Assembly (NCBI GenBank): GCA_023248495.1
Contig: JAHFEK010000011.1
Coordinates: forward strand, 1-42,401
Source: Nitrospinales bacterium
Lineage (GTDB): Bacteria; Nitrospinota_A; UBA7883; JACRGQ01
DNA: 42,401 nt
Direction of reading: 5' to 3'
Of this stretch, positions 34,646 to 42,401 are shown one piece after another. The notes under the pieces were generated by a model, which worked only from the letters and a program-made list of their open reading frames with translations, made no database searches and had not been told where the DNA came from. Within the stretch, counting starts at the first letter, position 1, and each line of letters opens with the position of its first letter. The position numbers were made by a program, and so were the translations under genes.

Positions 34646-35218
34646 TTAATGCTTGGCTTCTTCTTTTTCCAGTTTCTCGGCCAATGCGTTGGCGTTATCC
34701 CGCACATAGTCTTTCATTTTATCGGACAGCTCCGATTTCTTCATGATGGCGTCCTTGAATTTGTCCACATCAAGCCGGGCAAGGGAGTAATACACGCCGG
34801 AGCCTTTGTCCTGGCAGCGATCGGCGATCATCACGCCGTTGAGGGTCTGCTTCACCACCGTTTTCTTCACGGTTTCCACATGCTGTTCTTCCACCGCTTT
34901 GTCGTCTGCGGTGGTGGACGCCATATAATCATTCATCAGCGAAGCGGTGTAGACCTCGAATTGCTTGCCCAATTCGCTGATCGCGCGGTTATCGGCCGAT
35001 TCCCGCAACAGCGCCGGATTGCTGATTTTGGCCGCCACGCCAACGCCGTAGAATGCTTTTCCAATGTCAGCCGGGAAGGCCATGCCGCCCTGGACGGTCC
35101 AGACCAGAAGCTCGCGTCCGTCGGTGCAGTACGCTTTCGGCGGCGGCGGGGGCGCGCTGGCGCATGACGCGAGAAATATCGCAAGACCCATTAGAGCGGC
35201 CGCTTTTATAAGTTTCAT
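34646..35218 (-). CDS. LPP20-family lipoprotein
   Basis: A 190-aa lipoprotein. The signal AALMGLAIF leads to lipobox LASC, with C19 to be lipidated. The mature part FYGVGVAAKISNPALLRESA...RAISELGK has the LPP20 fold pattern (YGVG, then Ala-rich helix with Asn-Arg and Glu-Leu). LPP20 proteins include outer-membrane lipoproteins and the flagellar FlgP; the exact role here is unknown. Start ATG 35218 has GGAGGAAA. A 109-base gap separates it from the preceding gene and may hold its promoter. Confidence 0.85.
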   Translation of the reverse strand: MKLIKAAALMGLAIFLASCASAPPPPPKAYCTDGRELLVWTVQGGMAFPADIGKAFYGVGVAAKISNPALLRESADNRAISELGKQFEVYTASLMNDYMASTTADDKAVEEQHVETVKKTVVKQTLNGVMIADRCQDKGSGVYYSLARLDVDKFKDAIMKKSELSDKMKDYVRDNANALAEKLEKEEAKH

Positions 35219-35327
35219 TGGTGCGTTTCCTCCAACGTATGTTATCCGTTACGGCGTTGTGCCGCGTTTTTACCGAAAATCATCTTGCAGGTCTATTTTA
35301 CCATCCACCCCGGGATTAGGGGGATGA

Positions 35328-36554
35328 TTAAATATTCTTTTCGGATGTGGGCTGTGGTTTTTCGGGTTGCTTGACCGTGGAAGTCCTGATGCGGTTGGTG
35401 AACAGACCGTCCATCGCATCAGCTTCGGCGTAGTGCTGCCCCAACTCGTTCCTGATGATTGCCATGTTGCCCTTGAGCGAGATGACGTTCAAGAGTATCC
35501 GCGCTATCCGCTGGCCCGCCAGGGGGGCGCGGAGCAGCCGGTTCAGCTCTTGCCCCATGTTCATAAGCGAGTCGGGAAGCCGCGCCATGGCGATGAGTAC
35601 CAATGTGGTGGCGTCAACGTCCAGGCTTTTAACCAGATCCACCGCCGCCTGGGTGTTTATCGCCAGTTCCCGCTGTTCCGGCGTAAAGGCGGAAGTCTGT
35701 TTTTTCACCTTCGCCAGTTCCATTTTCCACGCGGCCAGGAGTTCGCCATAACGGGCCGCGGCCGCATCGTATTCTTTCCGGTGCGCGGCCATTTCGTTTT
35801 CCACTTCGGCTATTTCGGCGTCGTTTTTTCTTTCGCCTTCATCTTTGAGTTTCTTTATTTGCCGTGCGGCATCGTCAATGTCGCGTACGGCGCGCTTTTT
35901 CCGGTCATCGGTTTCCTGCATGTCGCCGCGTATTTTTTGCAGTTGTTCCTGATTATCCGCCAGCGCAATGACGGCGTCTTCCAGATTGGCGAAGTATTCC
36001 GCCGCGGCTCCCTCGAATTTTCCCTCAAAATGACGCCGATCCGGCGTGAAATCCGGCGTGTAGCGGAGGAACCGGTACAGCGACGGGTTGAAGACCGGGT
36101 TGTAGTTCGCGCCCAAGGTCTTAGCGCCGAACGCGCGGATGGCGTCGTTATCCGGCGGGGTTTCCAGGTATTTGCGTTGATAGTGCAGATCGGGGGCGCT
36201 GGTAAAAAGGATGCTTTGCAAATAAAGCGTCCGGATGCGGATGGCCGAAGGTTTGAAAAAAGACCCGGGGCTGAAAAGAGCGTCCTGCGCCGCGATGGCG
36301 GCCAGTTTTCCCGTATCGCCCGCCGGGATCGGTTTAGCGCAATCCTGCGGCCACCGCGATCCGGCCGAGAAGGGCATGGCGTGCAGCATGATGTCTTCCA
36401 GTTCCAGCACGCGCGCGGCGGTGTTTACCCGGTCGATGACCATTTCCACGCTGGGCGGTTCCTGTGTGGCCTGGAATGTTTCCAGGGCGGTGGCGCACGA
36501 GCCGATGAACGGCAACAACGCCAGCAAAGCGAAAAGTGTGCCGCGCGGCTTCAT
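35328..36554 (-). CDS. Large coiled-coil lipoprotein (408 aa)
   Basis: A secreted lipoprotein of unknown family. The signal GTLFALLALLPF leads to lipobox FIGSC (C20 lipidated). Residues about 190-280 form a long charged coiled coil (QKIRGDMQETDDRKKR; EIAEVENEMAAHRKEYD); the rest is mixed helical. I start at ATG 36554, with GGGGAGAG four bases upstream, not at the open ATG 36584. It lies 26 bases after the LPP20-like gene, in the same operon. It may anchor or scaffold an envelope complex. Confidence 0.78.
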   Translation of the reverse strand: MKPRGTLFALLALLPFIGSCATALETFQATQEPPSVEMVIDRVNTAARVLELEDIMLHAMPFSAGSRWPQDCAKPIPAGDTGKLAAIAAQDALFSPGSFFKPSAIRIRTLYLQSILFTSAPDLHYQRKYLETPPDNDAIRAFGAKTLGANYNPVFNPSLYRFLRYTPDFTPDRRHFEGKFEGAAAEYFANLEDAVIALADNQEQLQKIRGDMQETDDRKKRAVRDIDDAARQIKKLKDEGERKNDAEIAEVENEMAAHRKEYDAAAARYGELLAAWKMELAKVKKQTSAFTPEQRELAINTQAAVDLVKSLDVDATTLVLIAMARLPDSLMNMGQELNRLLRAPLAGQRIARILLNVISLKGNMAIIRNELGQHYAEADAMDGLFTNRIRTSTVKQPEKPQPTSEKNI

Positions 36555-36580
36555 CAGTCTCTCCCCAATATCGCGTTTTA

Positions 36581-37492
36581 TCATTCCGAACCTTGCATAT
36601 CGCGTTCAAGTTTTTTTCTGATGTCGGCTACGCACTGATCCGCCGCGATCAGGCCGATTGTATCGGCGTCCTGTGAAGCGGCTCCCACGCCGCGGCATTT
36701 GATGTCGATGCTGCTTACGGTGCGGTCTTTGAAATAGAACGCCGCCTTGAAAAGGTAAAAGCGCGCCTTGTACTGGCCGTCGGTCGAAAGTTTTTCCTTG
36801 TCGAATTCCAGGGTAAAGCCGCCGTAGATGGTCTCGGCTTTCTCGCCGCACAAAGCTGAATACGTTCCTTGCGCGCACGAAATATATTTTACATCAGGCG
36901 TCACCATGCCCACGCCCATGTCGCGCATCACTTTCCCCACTGCGGCGCCGACGTGCCGTTCCAAGCCGTCCGGCTTATCGGGATGCGCCAGCGGAAACAA
37001 CATCAGGCTTTTGCTGGTGAACTGTTTCCTGGCCCGCTCTTCCATTTCTTTTTGCACGGCCGCCACGTCATCGCGGGAGACGGCAACCAGCGTCCATAGC
37101 TGGCAGTTTTTCCGGTCGAGCCATTTCTCCTTCGTTTTCGCGCCGCGCAGCAGCGCGGTCACCCGGGTTTCCGTTTCAGCGGTGATCTCCTGCTCGCTCC
37201 AGCGCCCCTCCTGCCGCGCGACATCGGTGAACGCGCTTTTTACCGTGACGGAAATTTCCTTTCCAAGGTTCGAAAGCGCGTTGGTCTGCGAGGCGTCGAT
37301 CTGCTCCTGCGGTTGGGGCATCGGCCCGGCCACGCCCACGCCTACGTAGTAGCCGGTGATCTCGGGGCGTTTTTGCACCCATGCGGGCATGGGGCTTTCG
37401 GGCAGGTATGTGCAATTGGCGGCGCGGGCGCTCCCGGCGGCGGCGCAGAGGGCGAATACGGCGCAGAGCAAAACGGCGATGCGGCGCGGCAT
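36581..37492 (-). CDS. Secreted LPP20-like protein (303 aa)
   Basis: A protein with a Sec signal (AVLLCAVFALCAAAGSARA) and no lipobox after it. Residues 40-140 carry the LPP20 pattern (TGYYVGVGVAGP; ASQTNALSNLGKEISVTV). A second half (about 170-300) has several Cys residues and unassigned strands. It starts with AAGGAG upstream and follows the TPR lipoprotein by 4 bases. It is the second LPP20-like protein in the operon. The function is unknown. Confidence 0.75.
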   Translation of the reverse strand: MPRRIAVLLCAVFALCAAAGSARAANCTYLPESPMPAWVQKRPEITGYYVGVGVAGPMPQPQEQIDASQTNALSNLGKEISVTVKSAFTDVARQEGRWSEQEITAETETRVTALLRGAKTKEKWLDRKNCQLWTLVAVSRDDVAAVQKEMEERARKQFTSKSLMLFPLAHPDKPDGLERHVGAAVGKVMRDMGVGMVTPDVKYISCAQGTYSALCGEKAETIYGGFTLEFDKEKLSTDGQYKARFYLFKAAFYFKDRTVSSIDIKCRGVGAASQDADTIGLIAADQCVADIRKKLERDMQGSE

Positions 37493-37496
37493 CGGC

Positions 37497-38297
37497 CTAC
37501 TCCTTCATCCGCTCTTTTTGGGCGGCCGCTTTAAACGCGTTTTCCGCGCGGGCCAGCGATTCGATGTACAGCGGATCTTTATCATTTTCGGCGGCCCGTT
37601 TGTAATCGGCGATTGCCTTCCGCAGATCGCCGCGGGCTTCCCACGCGACACCCCGGTTGTAAAGGGCATTGTGGTCTTTGGGGAACTGGCCGATGCGCTT
37701 CGTCCATAGCTGTATCGCCATATCCCAATTGCTGCCCATGGCGGCCGTGATTCCCTGATCGTCGGGCGCCACCGGCTTGAATACGCGCACCTCCTGCCGG
37801 GTGGTGGGAATGAACATCGAAACGAACGCGCGGGCGACGCGGTCCACCAGCACATCGCGCACCTCGGCTTCCGACGCGCCGGGGCGGTTGGTATCCTTGT
37901 TCACGATGAAGGTGCGCCACACCTGGCCGTTGTACAGCAGTGAAAAGTTGGCCGACAGGGCCCCGCGCCCCATTTCGACGCCGCACTTATCCACCGCGCC
38001 GGTTACGTCCACGGCGGCGGCTCCGCCTTCCTCAAACCCGGCGATTTCCTTTTTGAAAATACCGGCGTTGACGATGAGCGACGCGATTTTTGTTTTAAGC
38101 GGCGCGGCGCAGTTGTGATCACCCGCGATCTCGCGCACGTTGATCGTGTTGATGTCCCCGCTCAGCGTTTTCAGATCCACCTGCGGCGGCACGGTGACAT
38201 CCACCAGGACGCCCTTTTGCTGCGTGGCGCAGGCGGCAGTAAACAGAACGGCGGTTATGGCGATGCATATGGCCCAGCGAAACGTGTTGTTGTTCAT
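37497..38297 (-). CDS. TPR-containing lipoprotein, first gene of the cluster
   Basis: A 266-aa lipoprotein. The signal AICIAITAVLFTAAC ends in a lipobox with C23. The N-terminal half (about 30-190), with VPPQVDL near its start, resembles the CsgG/DUF6340-type domains of envelope lipoproteins, though this is by eye. The C-terminal part has TPR units (HNALYNRGVAWEARGDLRK). The start has GGAG eight bases upstream. It opens a five-gene minus-strand run ending at the terminator near 34420. Confidence 0.75.
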   Translation of the reverse strand: MNNNTFRWAICIAITAVLFTAACATQQKGVLVDVTVPPQVDLKTLSGDINTINVREIAGDHNCAAPLKTKIASLIVNAGIFKKEIAGFEEGGAAAVDVTGAVDKCGVEMGRGALSANFSLLYNGQVWRTFIVNKDTNRPGASEAEVRDVLVDRVARAFVSMFIPTTRQEVRVFKPVAPDDQGITAAMGSNWDMAIQLWTKRIGQFPKDHNALYNRGVAWEARGDLRKAIADYKRAAENDKDPLYIESLARAENAFKAAAQKERMKE

Positions 38298-38397
38298 GAT
38301 TGATACTCCATAACTAATGACACTGGGATTGAAGGTGGCCCTATTTTCACCATAAATGTCAAAATAGTCAAACCCGCCGCGGAAAGGTATTTACAAA

Positions 38398-38724
38398 ATG
38401 GGCCGGAGGGAAGATGATTGGGGCCATGGAAACGGCGCTGTGCAGATAATCATTTTGCGGTATGCGCCGGATTCGCCCGAAATCCGGGCATCGCTGGACG
38501 CGCACCGCGCGTTTCTCAACCGCTATGTGGGCAACGGCGAATTCGTTTGCTGCGGGCCGTTGCCCGGCCGCGCCGGCGAGGTGATTATCGCCCGGCGGAA
38601 AATGCGGGAAGACGCCGGGAAAGTGATGGAGAAGGAACCGTATGTGGCGGGCGGCTGCGCCACGTTCGAGATTTTTTCCTTCAATCCGTCGGCTTACGCC
38701 GACGGCTTCGAAAAATTCCTGTAA
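38398..38724 (+). CDS. YciI-like domain protein
   Basis: A small soluble protein, 108 aa from ATG 38398 or 94 aa from GTG 38440. The core QIIILRYAPDSPEIRASLDAHRAFL, with GEFVCCGPLPGRAGEVIIAR and KEPYVAGGCATFEIF, matches the YciI fold, in which a His-Asp dyad gives a hydrolase-like pocket (DAHR here). Family roles are poorly defined. The longer start has AAAGGT upstream; the shorter fits the domain boundary. Confidence 0.8.
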   Translation: MGRREDDWGHGNGAVQIIILRYAPDSPEIRASLDAHRAFLNRYVGNGEFVCCGPLPGRAGEVIIARRKMREDAGKVMEKEPYVAGGCATFEIFSFNPSAYADGFEKFL

Positions 38725-38742
38725 CCGCGGCCGCCCTGGCGT

Positions 38743-39090
38743 TTATTGCGCCGGAAGGCCGTCTTTGAAAATGAAATAGGCCGCCCCGATAAGGCACATT
38801 CCCGCCCAGACGAAGTTCCGCGTGATCGGCACCCCCATGTAGAGAAGCGCGAACCCGGCGAATATAATCATCGTGATAATTTCCTGCATCACCTTAAGCT
38901 GCGGCAGCGAGAAGTAGCCGTAGCCGATCCGGTTCGCCGGCACCTGAAAGCAGTACTCGGCCAGCGCGATGCCCCAGCTGACCAAAATGGCGATATACAG
39001 CGGCTGCATCTTCAGGTTTTTGAGGTGACCGTACCACGCGACAGTCATGAACACGTTGGAGAGCGATAAAAACAAAACCGTGCGCCACAT
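38743..39090 (-). CDS. DUF486 (DMT superfamily) membrane protein
   Basis: A 115-aa protein with four predicted helices, typical of DUF486. It begins RTVLFLSLSNVFMTVAWYGH and carries SWGIALAEYCFQVPANRIG, the conserved central stretch of the family. Transport substrates are unknown. It is convergent with the YciI-like gene, 18 bases apart, and 63 bases from tRNA-Gln. Confidence 0.9.
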   Translation of the reverse strand: MWRTVLFLSLSNVFMTVAWYGHLKNLKMQPLYIAILVSWGIALAEYCFQVPANRIGYGYFSLPQLKVMQEIITMIIFAGFALLYMGVPITRNFVWAGMCLIGAAYFIFKDGLPAQ

Positions 39091-39153
39091 AGCTTGTTAC
39101 CTTCCTCTCAAAATCGCCGGTGTCCGGTAAAAGTGAAGGGCCGGGGAATTAAT

Positions 39154-39227
39154 TGGCTGGCCACCAAGGGTTCGAACCTCGATAGGCAGATTCAGAATCT
39201 GCTGTCCTACCATTAGACGAGTGGCCA
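39154..39227 (-). tRNA. tRNA-Gln (anticodon CTG)
   Basis: A 74-base cloverleaf with encoded CCA on the minus strand. The acceptor TGGCCAC pairs with GTGGCCA, discriminator G. The anticodon arm is GCAGA-TTCTGAA-TCTGC, anticodon CTG (complement of 39193-39195), which reads CAG. The T-loop is TTCGAAC. Confidence 0.95.
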
Positions 39228-39242
39228 ACTTTAAAGGCAATG

Positions 39243-39446
39243 TCACTCGGAGAGAGGGTCATCCTGTCCGTCCGCCGCGCCGTGTCCGTGGCGGTGGAAC
39301 GAGTTCAGGATAAATTCCTCGGCGCTCATCATCGCGCCTTTCACGTCATACAAGGAAAGGTGCGGATACCGTGTAATCACCAGCTCGGCCACTTCCTTTG
39401 CCAGGAAGATCCGCATCGTATCGTTGTCCCTGTTCCGTTTATGCAT
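39243..39446 (-). CDS. Small hypothetical protein (67 aa)
   Basis: A 67-codon gene with a strong SD (GAGGAG, six bases before the ATG at 39446), which supports translation. The product is soluble; it contains AKEVAELVITRYPHLSLYDV, a helix-rich stretch, and a His-rich tail (FHRHGHGA). It follows the secreted TPR gene by 57 bases and precedes tRNA-Gln. I do not recognise the family. Confidence 0.65.
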   Translation of the reverse strand: MHKRNRDNDTMRIFLAKEVAELVITRYPHLSLYDVKGAMMSAEEFILNSFHRHGHGAADGQDDPLSE

Positions 39447-39503
39447 GTTCTCCTCGAACCGCCATTTATATCAAAAACCGGTGGTGAAATCAAACATGCG
39501 GCG

Positions 39504-40505
39504 TCAGCGCGGCATAGGCTCCACGGTGACGGCCCCTTCGGGCGGCGCGCCCGCCGTTTTCGCCGCGTCGGCCGCGTCGATTTCCCGCAGCCGCAGCTCC
39601 ATCTGTTGCGCTTCGTATTCATTGTGGTTGGCGCGGTACTTATCCCGCGCCCCGGCGAAAAACTCCCGCGCCTTCGCCATATCCCCCGATGCGGCATGAA
39701 ACCGGCCAAAGTATTCGTGGGCGGCGGCCTCCCAATAGCGGTCTTTCGCGCCTTGCACTTTCGCAAATCCCTCCGCCAGTTTCGCCCCCGCCGCGGTAAA
39801 ATCCTTTTGCGCCATCAGGACGTTTCCCGTATTCAACAAAGCGATGCCGCAACTCAGATTATCCTTCAACTTTTCCCCCAGCGCGGCGGCGCGGCCGTAG
39901 GCATCCAGCGCCGCGGCATATTCTTTTTGGGCGACAAGGATGGTTCCCATGTTATTCCATGCCGCGCCGGTATCCTTTTCCTCCCCTTCATCCACGGCGC
40001 GGCGGTAGTATTCCAGCGCCTTGCCGTTTTCTTCCCGATCGTGGAAGAGCGAGGCGAGATTTGCCAGCGCGAGGCCGCGCGTGCGTTTATCGCGCAAGAC
40101 GATGGCATAGGCCAGCGCGGTATCGTAGTGTTCCAGCGCTTTGACGTAGTCCTTTTCCTTTTGCAGCAGTTGACCCAGGCCGCTATTGACCACCATCGTT
40201 TGATTGGGGGTTTCGGCCAGCATCAGCGCCTCCCGCAACTGTTCTATCGCCTCTTGGTTCAGCCCGGCCTTCGCATACGCCTCGCCAAGGCAGTGCCGCG
40301 AATCGAAATGGTTCTTTTTCGCGCTCACCGCTTTTTGGCCGGCGGCGATGGCGGCGGAATAATTCCCCTTTTCCAGAGCGTCGGCGCACGCAGCGGCCTC
40401 TTTTTTGTGCACCGGGGTAAAGAAACCGATCGCGTCCGCTGGCGCCGCGCGGGCCAGCAGGAAGGCCAGCGCGGCGGCGTGGATACATAATCGTTGCCGC
40501 TTCAT
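39504..40505 (-). CDS. Secreted TPR protein
   Basis: A TPR protein with a likely signal (CIHAAALAFLLARAAPADA) from ATG 40505, giving 333 aa; ATG at 40514 or 40532 are alternatives and the frame is open to 40604. Repeats are visible, such as YSAAIAAGQKAVSAKK, YVKALEHYDTALAYA and YAAALDAYGRAAALGE, running from about residue 40 to 290. It probably acts in the periplasm as an adaptor. It is divergent from the EamA gene. Confidence 0.82.
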   Translation of the reverse strand: MKRQRLCIHAAALAFLLARAAPADAIGFFTPVHKKEAAACADALEKGNYSAAIAAGQKAVSAKKNHFDSRHCLGEAYAKAGLNQEAIEQLREALMLAETPNQTMVVNSGLGQLLQKEKDYVKALEHYDTALAYAIVLRDKRTRGLALANLASLFHDREENGKALEYYRRAVDEGEEKDTGAAWNNMGTILVAQKEYAAALDAYGRAAALGEKLKDNLSCGIALLNTGNVLMAQKDFTAAGAKLAEGFAKVQGAKDRYWEAAAHEYFGRFHAASGDMAKAREFFAGARDKYRANHNEYEAQQMELRLREIDAADAAKTAGAPPEGAVTVEPMPR

Positions 40506-40578
40506 GGAAACCATTTTGCGGCGAAACCGCATTACTTGCAAATTTCCCCCGTTTGTCCGATGCTGGACAACACAACAT

Positions 40579-41487
40579 ATGAACGACGGCAGAACAAAAA
40601 TCATCGCGGCATTCGCGGCCGTCTACATTCTCTGGGGTTCCACCTACCTCGCCATCCGGTTTGCCATTGAAACCATGCCCCCTTTTTTAATGTCCGGCGT
40701 CCGCTTTGTCATTGCCGGGGGGCTGCTGTTCGGCTTCATGGCGTGGAAGGGAGAGAAGCTTCCCACGGCGCGGCAGTGGCGATCCACCGCCATCATCGGC
40801 GCGTTGTTGCTGTTCGGCGGCAACGGCGGGGTGGTTTATGCGGAAGAGCGTGGAGTGGCCTCCGGCCTCACCGCGTTGCTGGTGGCCACCGTGCCGGTCT
40901 GGATGGCGCTGCTCGATTGGAAAAGCAGGGGCCGCTTGAATCCCGGCGCGTGGGTGAATGCGGGACTCGCGCTCGGTTTTTTTGGCGTAGCGATGTTGGT
41001 GATGCAAAACGGCGTGGCGGCGGTGCATATCGATGCCATCGGTTTTGCTTCGTTGGTGATGGCGTCGATCGCGTGGGCCTACGGCAGCATCTGGGCGCGC
41101 ACCGCCGATCTTCCCACCTCATCTTTGCAGACCACCGGGATGCAACTGCTGATGGGTGGGATGTGGCTTTGCCTCGCGGGGCTGCTGAAAGGGGAAGCCG
41201 CGCACGCCGGGGCTGCGGCCTGGAGCCTCCGCTCGGTGGCCGCGTTTTTTTACCTCATCTTTTTCGGCTCGATCATCGGCTATAGCGCGTACGTCTATAT
41301 TCTAAAAAAGAGCCGCCCCGCCATGGCGGGAACGTATGCGTATGTGAATCCCGCCATCGCGGTTTTCCTGGGCTGGGCGCTGGCGGGGGAAAAGGTCACC
41401 GGCATCACCATTCTGGCCGCCATGATTATCATCGCTTCTGTGGCGCTTATCACCATGCGTCCGCGTCAAGCCCCCGCGCGGGGGTAG
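40579..41487 (+). CDS. EamA/DMT family transporter (YedA/RhaT-like)
   Basis: A 302-aa membrane protein with ten predicted helices in two EamA repeats. It begins KIIAAFAAVYILWGSTYLAI, a typical EamA opening, with FGGNGGVVYAE in helix 3-4, and the second repeat ends GWALAGEKVTG. Members export amino acids, drugs or metabolites; the substrate is unknown. ATG 40579 fits the family length. Confidence 0.92.
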   Translation: MNDGRTKIIAAFAAVYILWGSTYLAIRFAIETMPPFLMSGVRFVIAGGLLFGFMAWKGEKLPTARQWRSTAIIGALLLFGGNGGVVYAEERGVASGLTALLVATVPVWMALLDWKSRGRLNPGAWVNAGLALGFFGVAMLVMQNGVAAVHIDAIGFASLVMASIAWAYGSIWARTADLPTSSLQTTGMQLLMGGMWLCLAGLLKGEAAHAGAAAWSLRSVAAFFYLIFFGSIIGYSAYVYILKKSRPAMAGTYAYVNPAIAVFLGWALAGEKVTGITILAAMIIIASVALITMRPRQAPARG

Positions 41488-41641
41488 CGCCGCACGCTTA
41501 CCGTGCCATCGTCCCGAACGGCCGAACGCCCTTTGTCATCATCAATGAATTGGGTACCCGCCGGGATCATTTTTCGCAAACATCGCCGCCGCAATAGGGG
41601 TAATATGGCCCGATAACCGTTATTCAATAAAGGGGTTTTTG

Positions 41642-42401
41642 ATGCCGTTTACCGACAATCCGCTAAATGCGTATCGCGGGACGCTGGATGCGTTCCCCGT
41701 CCGGTTTGGCGTGTCGTCGTTCGTTTGGCCGGCCGGCTATGCCGAAAACGTCGCGCGCCTCAAGGGGGTTTTCGCCGAAGTGCAGCTATTGGCCTACGAA
41801 TCGATGGATAAATCCCCTATCAGTGAGCTGGAATTGCGCCAATTGGCCGCGCTCAGGGATGACTCTTTCACATACTCGCTTCACCTGCCCGCCCCCAGCT
41901 GCCTCACCTCTTCCGGTGGTGATGGCGAGGCGGTCATTATCAAAGCGATTGAAACTTTCGCCCCGGCGGGCATCGGCAACTACGTGTTGCACATGGAGCA
42001 AAACGGCCACTTCGATCTGCCGCTTGCCGCCGCGCGGCTGGAGCATATCCTGAAAAAAACCGGCGTTTCCCCGGAACATATTTGCGTGGAGAATACCATC
42101 GGCACCCCTTTTGGCCCGGTGTGGGACGCGGTGAAGGGGTTGGGCGTGTCGGTCTGTTTCGACATCGGCCACCACATGTACGAAAAAGGCGATCCGCTCG
42201 CTTTCATCGATACCTACGGCCACCGCATACGGATGTGCCACATCCACGGCGTGGCGGACCGCGACCACCGCCCGCTATCGGCCCTGCCGGAGGAGACGCT
42301 GACCGCCGTTCTTTCCGCCGTGGCCGATTGCAAGCTGTCCGGGGCGGGCATCATAGAAAACTTTTCGGTAACGGACGTGGTGGAATCGGTCCGTTGCCTT
42401 G
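41642..42401 (+). CDS. cbiR: CbiR-like cobamide-remodelling phosphodiesterase (partial)
   Basis: An open frame from ATG 41642 to the right edge (253 codons). The SD AAAGGGG lies six bases upstream. The start FGVSSFVWPAGYAENVARL and the LLAYES stretch match CbiR, an AP-endonuclease-2-like TIM barrel that removes the lower-ligand nucleotide from cobamides to allow remodelling. Metal-ligand candidates are HLPAPS, LHMEQNGH, CVENTIG, FDIGHH and CHIHGVADRDH. The C-terminus is cut by the window end. A related sugar isomerase is the alternative; the opening motif favours CbiR. Confidence 0.72.
   Translation, partial: MPFTDNPLNAYRGTLDAFPVRFGVSSFVWPAGYAENVARLKGVFAEVQLLAYESMDKSPISELELRQLAALRDDSFTYSLHLPAPSCLTSSGGDGEAVIIKAIETFAPAGIGNYVLHMEQNGHFDLPLAAARLEHILKKTGVSPEHICVENTIGTPFGPVWDAVKGLGVSVCFDIGHHMYEKGDPLAFIDTYGHRIRMCHIHGVADRDHRPLSALPEETLTAVLSAVADCKLSGAGIIENFSVTDVVESVRCL

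Noticed and set aside
41667-42053. 128-codon frame inside the CbiR-like gene
   Set aside because: It is out of frame with the CbiR-like protein, which carries the conserved opening and metal-ligand pattern.

Overview
The window looks like chromosomal DNA of a diderm (Gram-negative-type) bacterium with a G+C-rich genome. Supporting genes include an apolipoprotein N-acyltransferase, several lipoproteins with clear lipoboxes, an outer-membrane beta-barrel protein ending in Phe, PilT and RodZ. Coding density is high, with many 1-6 bp gaps and ATGA/GTGA overlaps. The many receiver-TPR and receiver-sensor proteins suggest a deltaproteobacterial or Nitrospinota-like lineage, but that placement is a guess; no rRNA or other strong marker is present.

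Layout. 1-1205: the tail of an unknown gene, a secreted cyclophilin, a long hairpin, and two tandem, related micro-membrane proteins (34 and 31 aa) on the minus strand. 1715-6759: two paralogous receiver-TPR regulators, methylglyoxal synthase and a large TPR protein. 6808-10118: an outer-membrane protein, tRNA-Ala(CGC), a TerB-like protein, a patch of palindromic repeats with an antitoxin remnant, and an A+T-rich HEPN-like gene that looks acquired. 10201-20622: trpS with an M50 protease, a GT-C/YfhO-like membrane protein, a membrane-fused spermidine-synthase-like protein, hemA-hemC, an A+T-rich gap with DnaA-box-like sites, pilT and aroE. 20629-25884: rodZ and, divergently, lnt followed by an RmlD-like reductase, an MfnD-like ATP-grasp ligase and an MfnF-like ASKHA protein. 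25952-31829: a SemiSWEET transporter, a hybrid histidine kinase, a receiver-GAF-GGDEF diguanylate cyclase, plsY, a receiver-coiled-coil protein and panC. 31832-34330: a MurG-like glycosyltransferase, a TIM-barrel isomerase-like protein and a YdjM-like membrane protein. 34407-38297: a five-gene minus-strand envelope-protein cluster with two LPP20-like members, closed by a strong terminator. 38398-42401: a YciI-like protein, a DUF486 protein, tRNA-Gln(CTG), a 67-aa protein, a secreted TPR protein, an EamA transporter and the start of a CbiR-like cobamide-remodelling phosphodiesterase.

How the genes fit together. The most striking block is 21624-25884. Two genes there match enzyme families known from methanofuran synthesis in methanogens and from C1-cofactor modules in some bacteria, and they follow lnt in one transcription unit. 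A CbiR-like gene at the right end adds a corrinoid-related function, but no C1-carrier enzyme is visible in the window. Signalling genes are interleaved with housekeeping lipid and coenzyme genes (plsY, panC), a pattern of packing rather than proof of function. The other points of interest are the micro-protein pair, the envelope-lipoprotein cluster, the DnaA-box gap between hemA and pilT, and the HEPN-like island next to an antitoxin scar.
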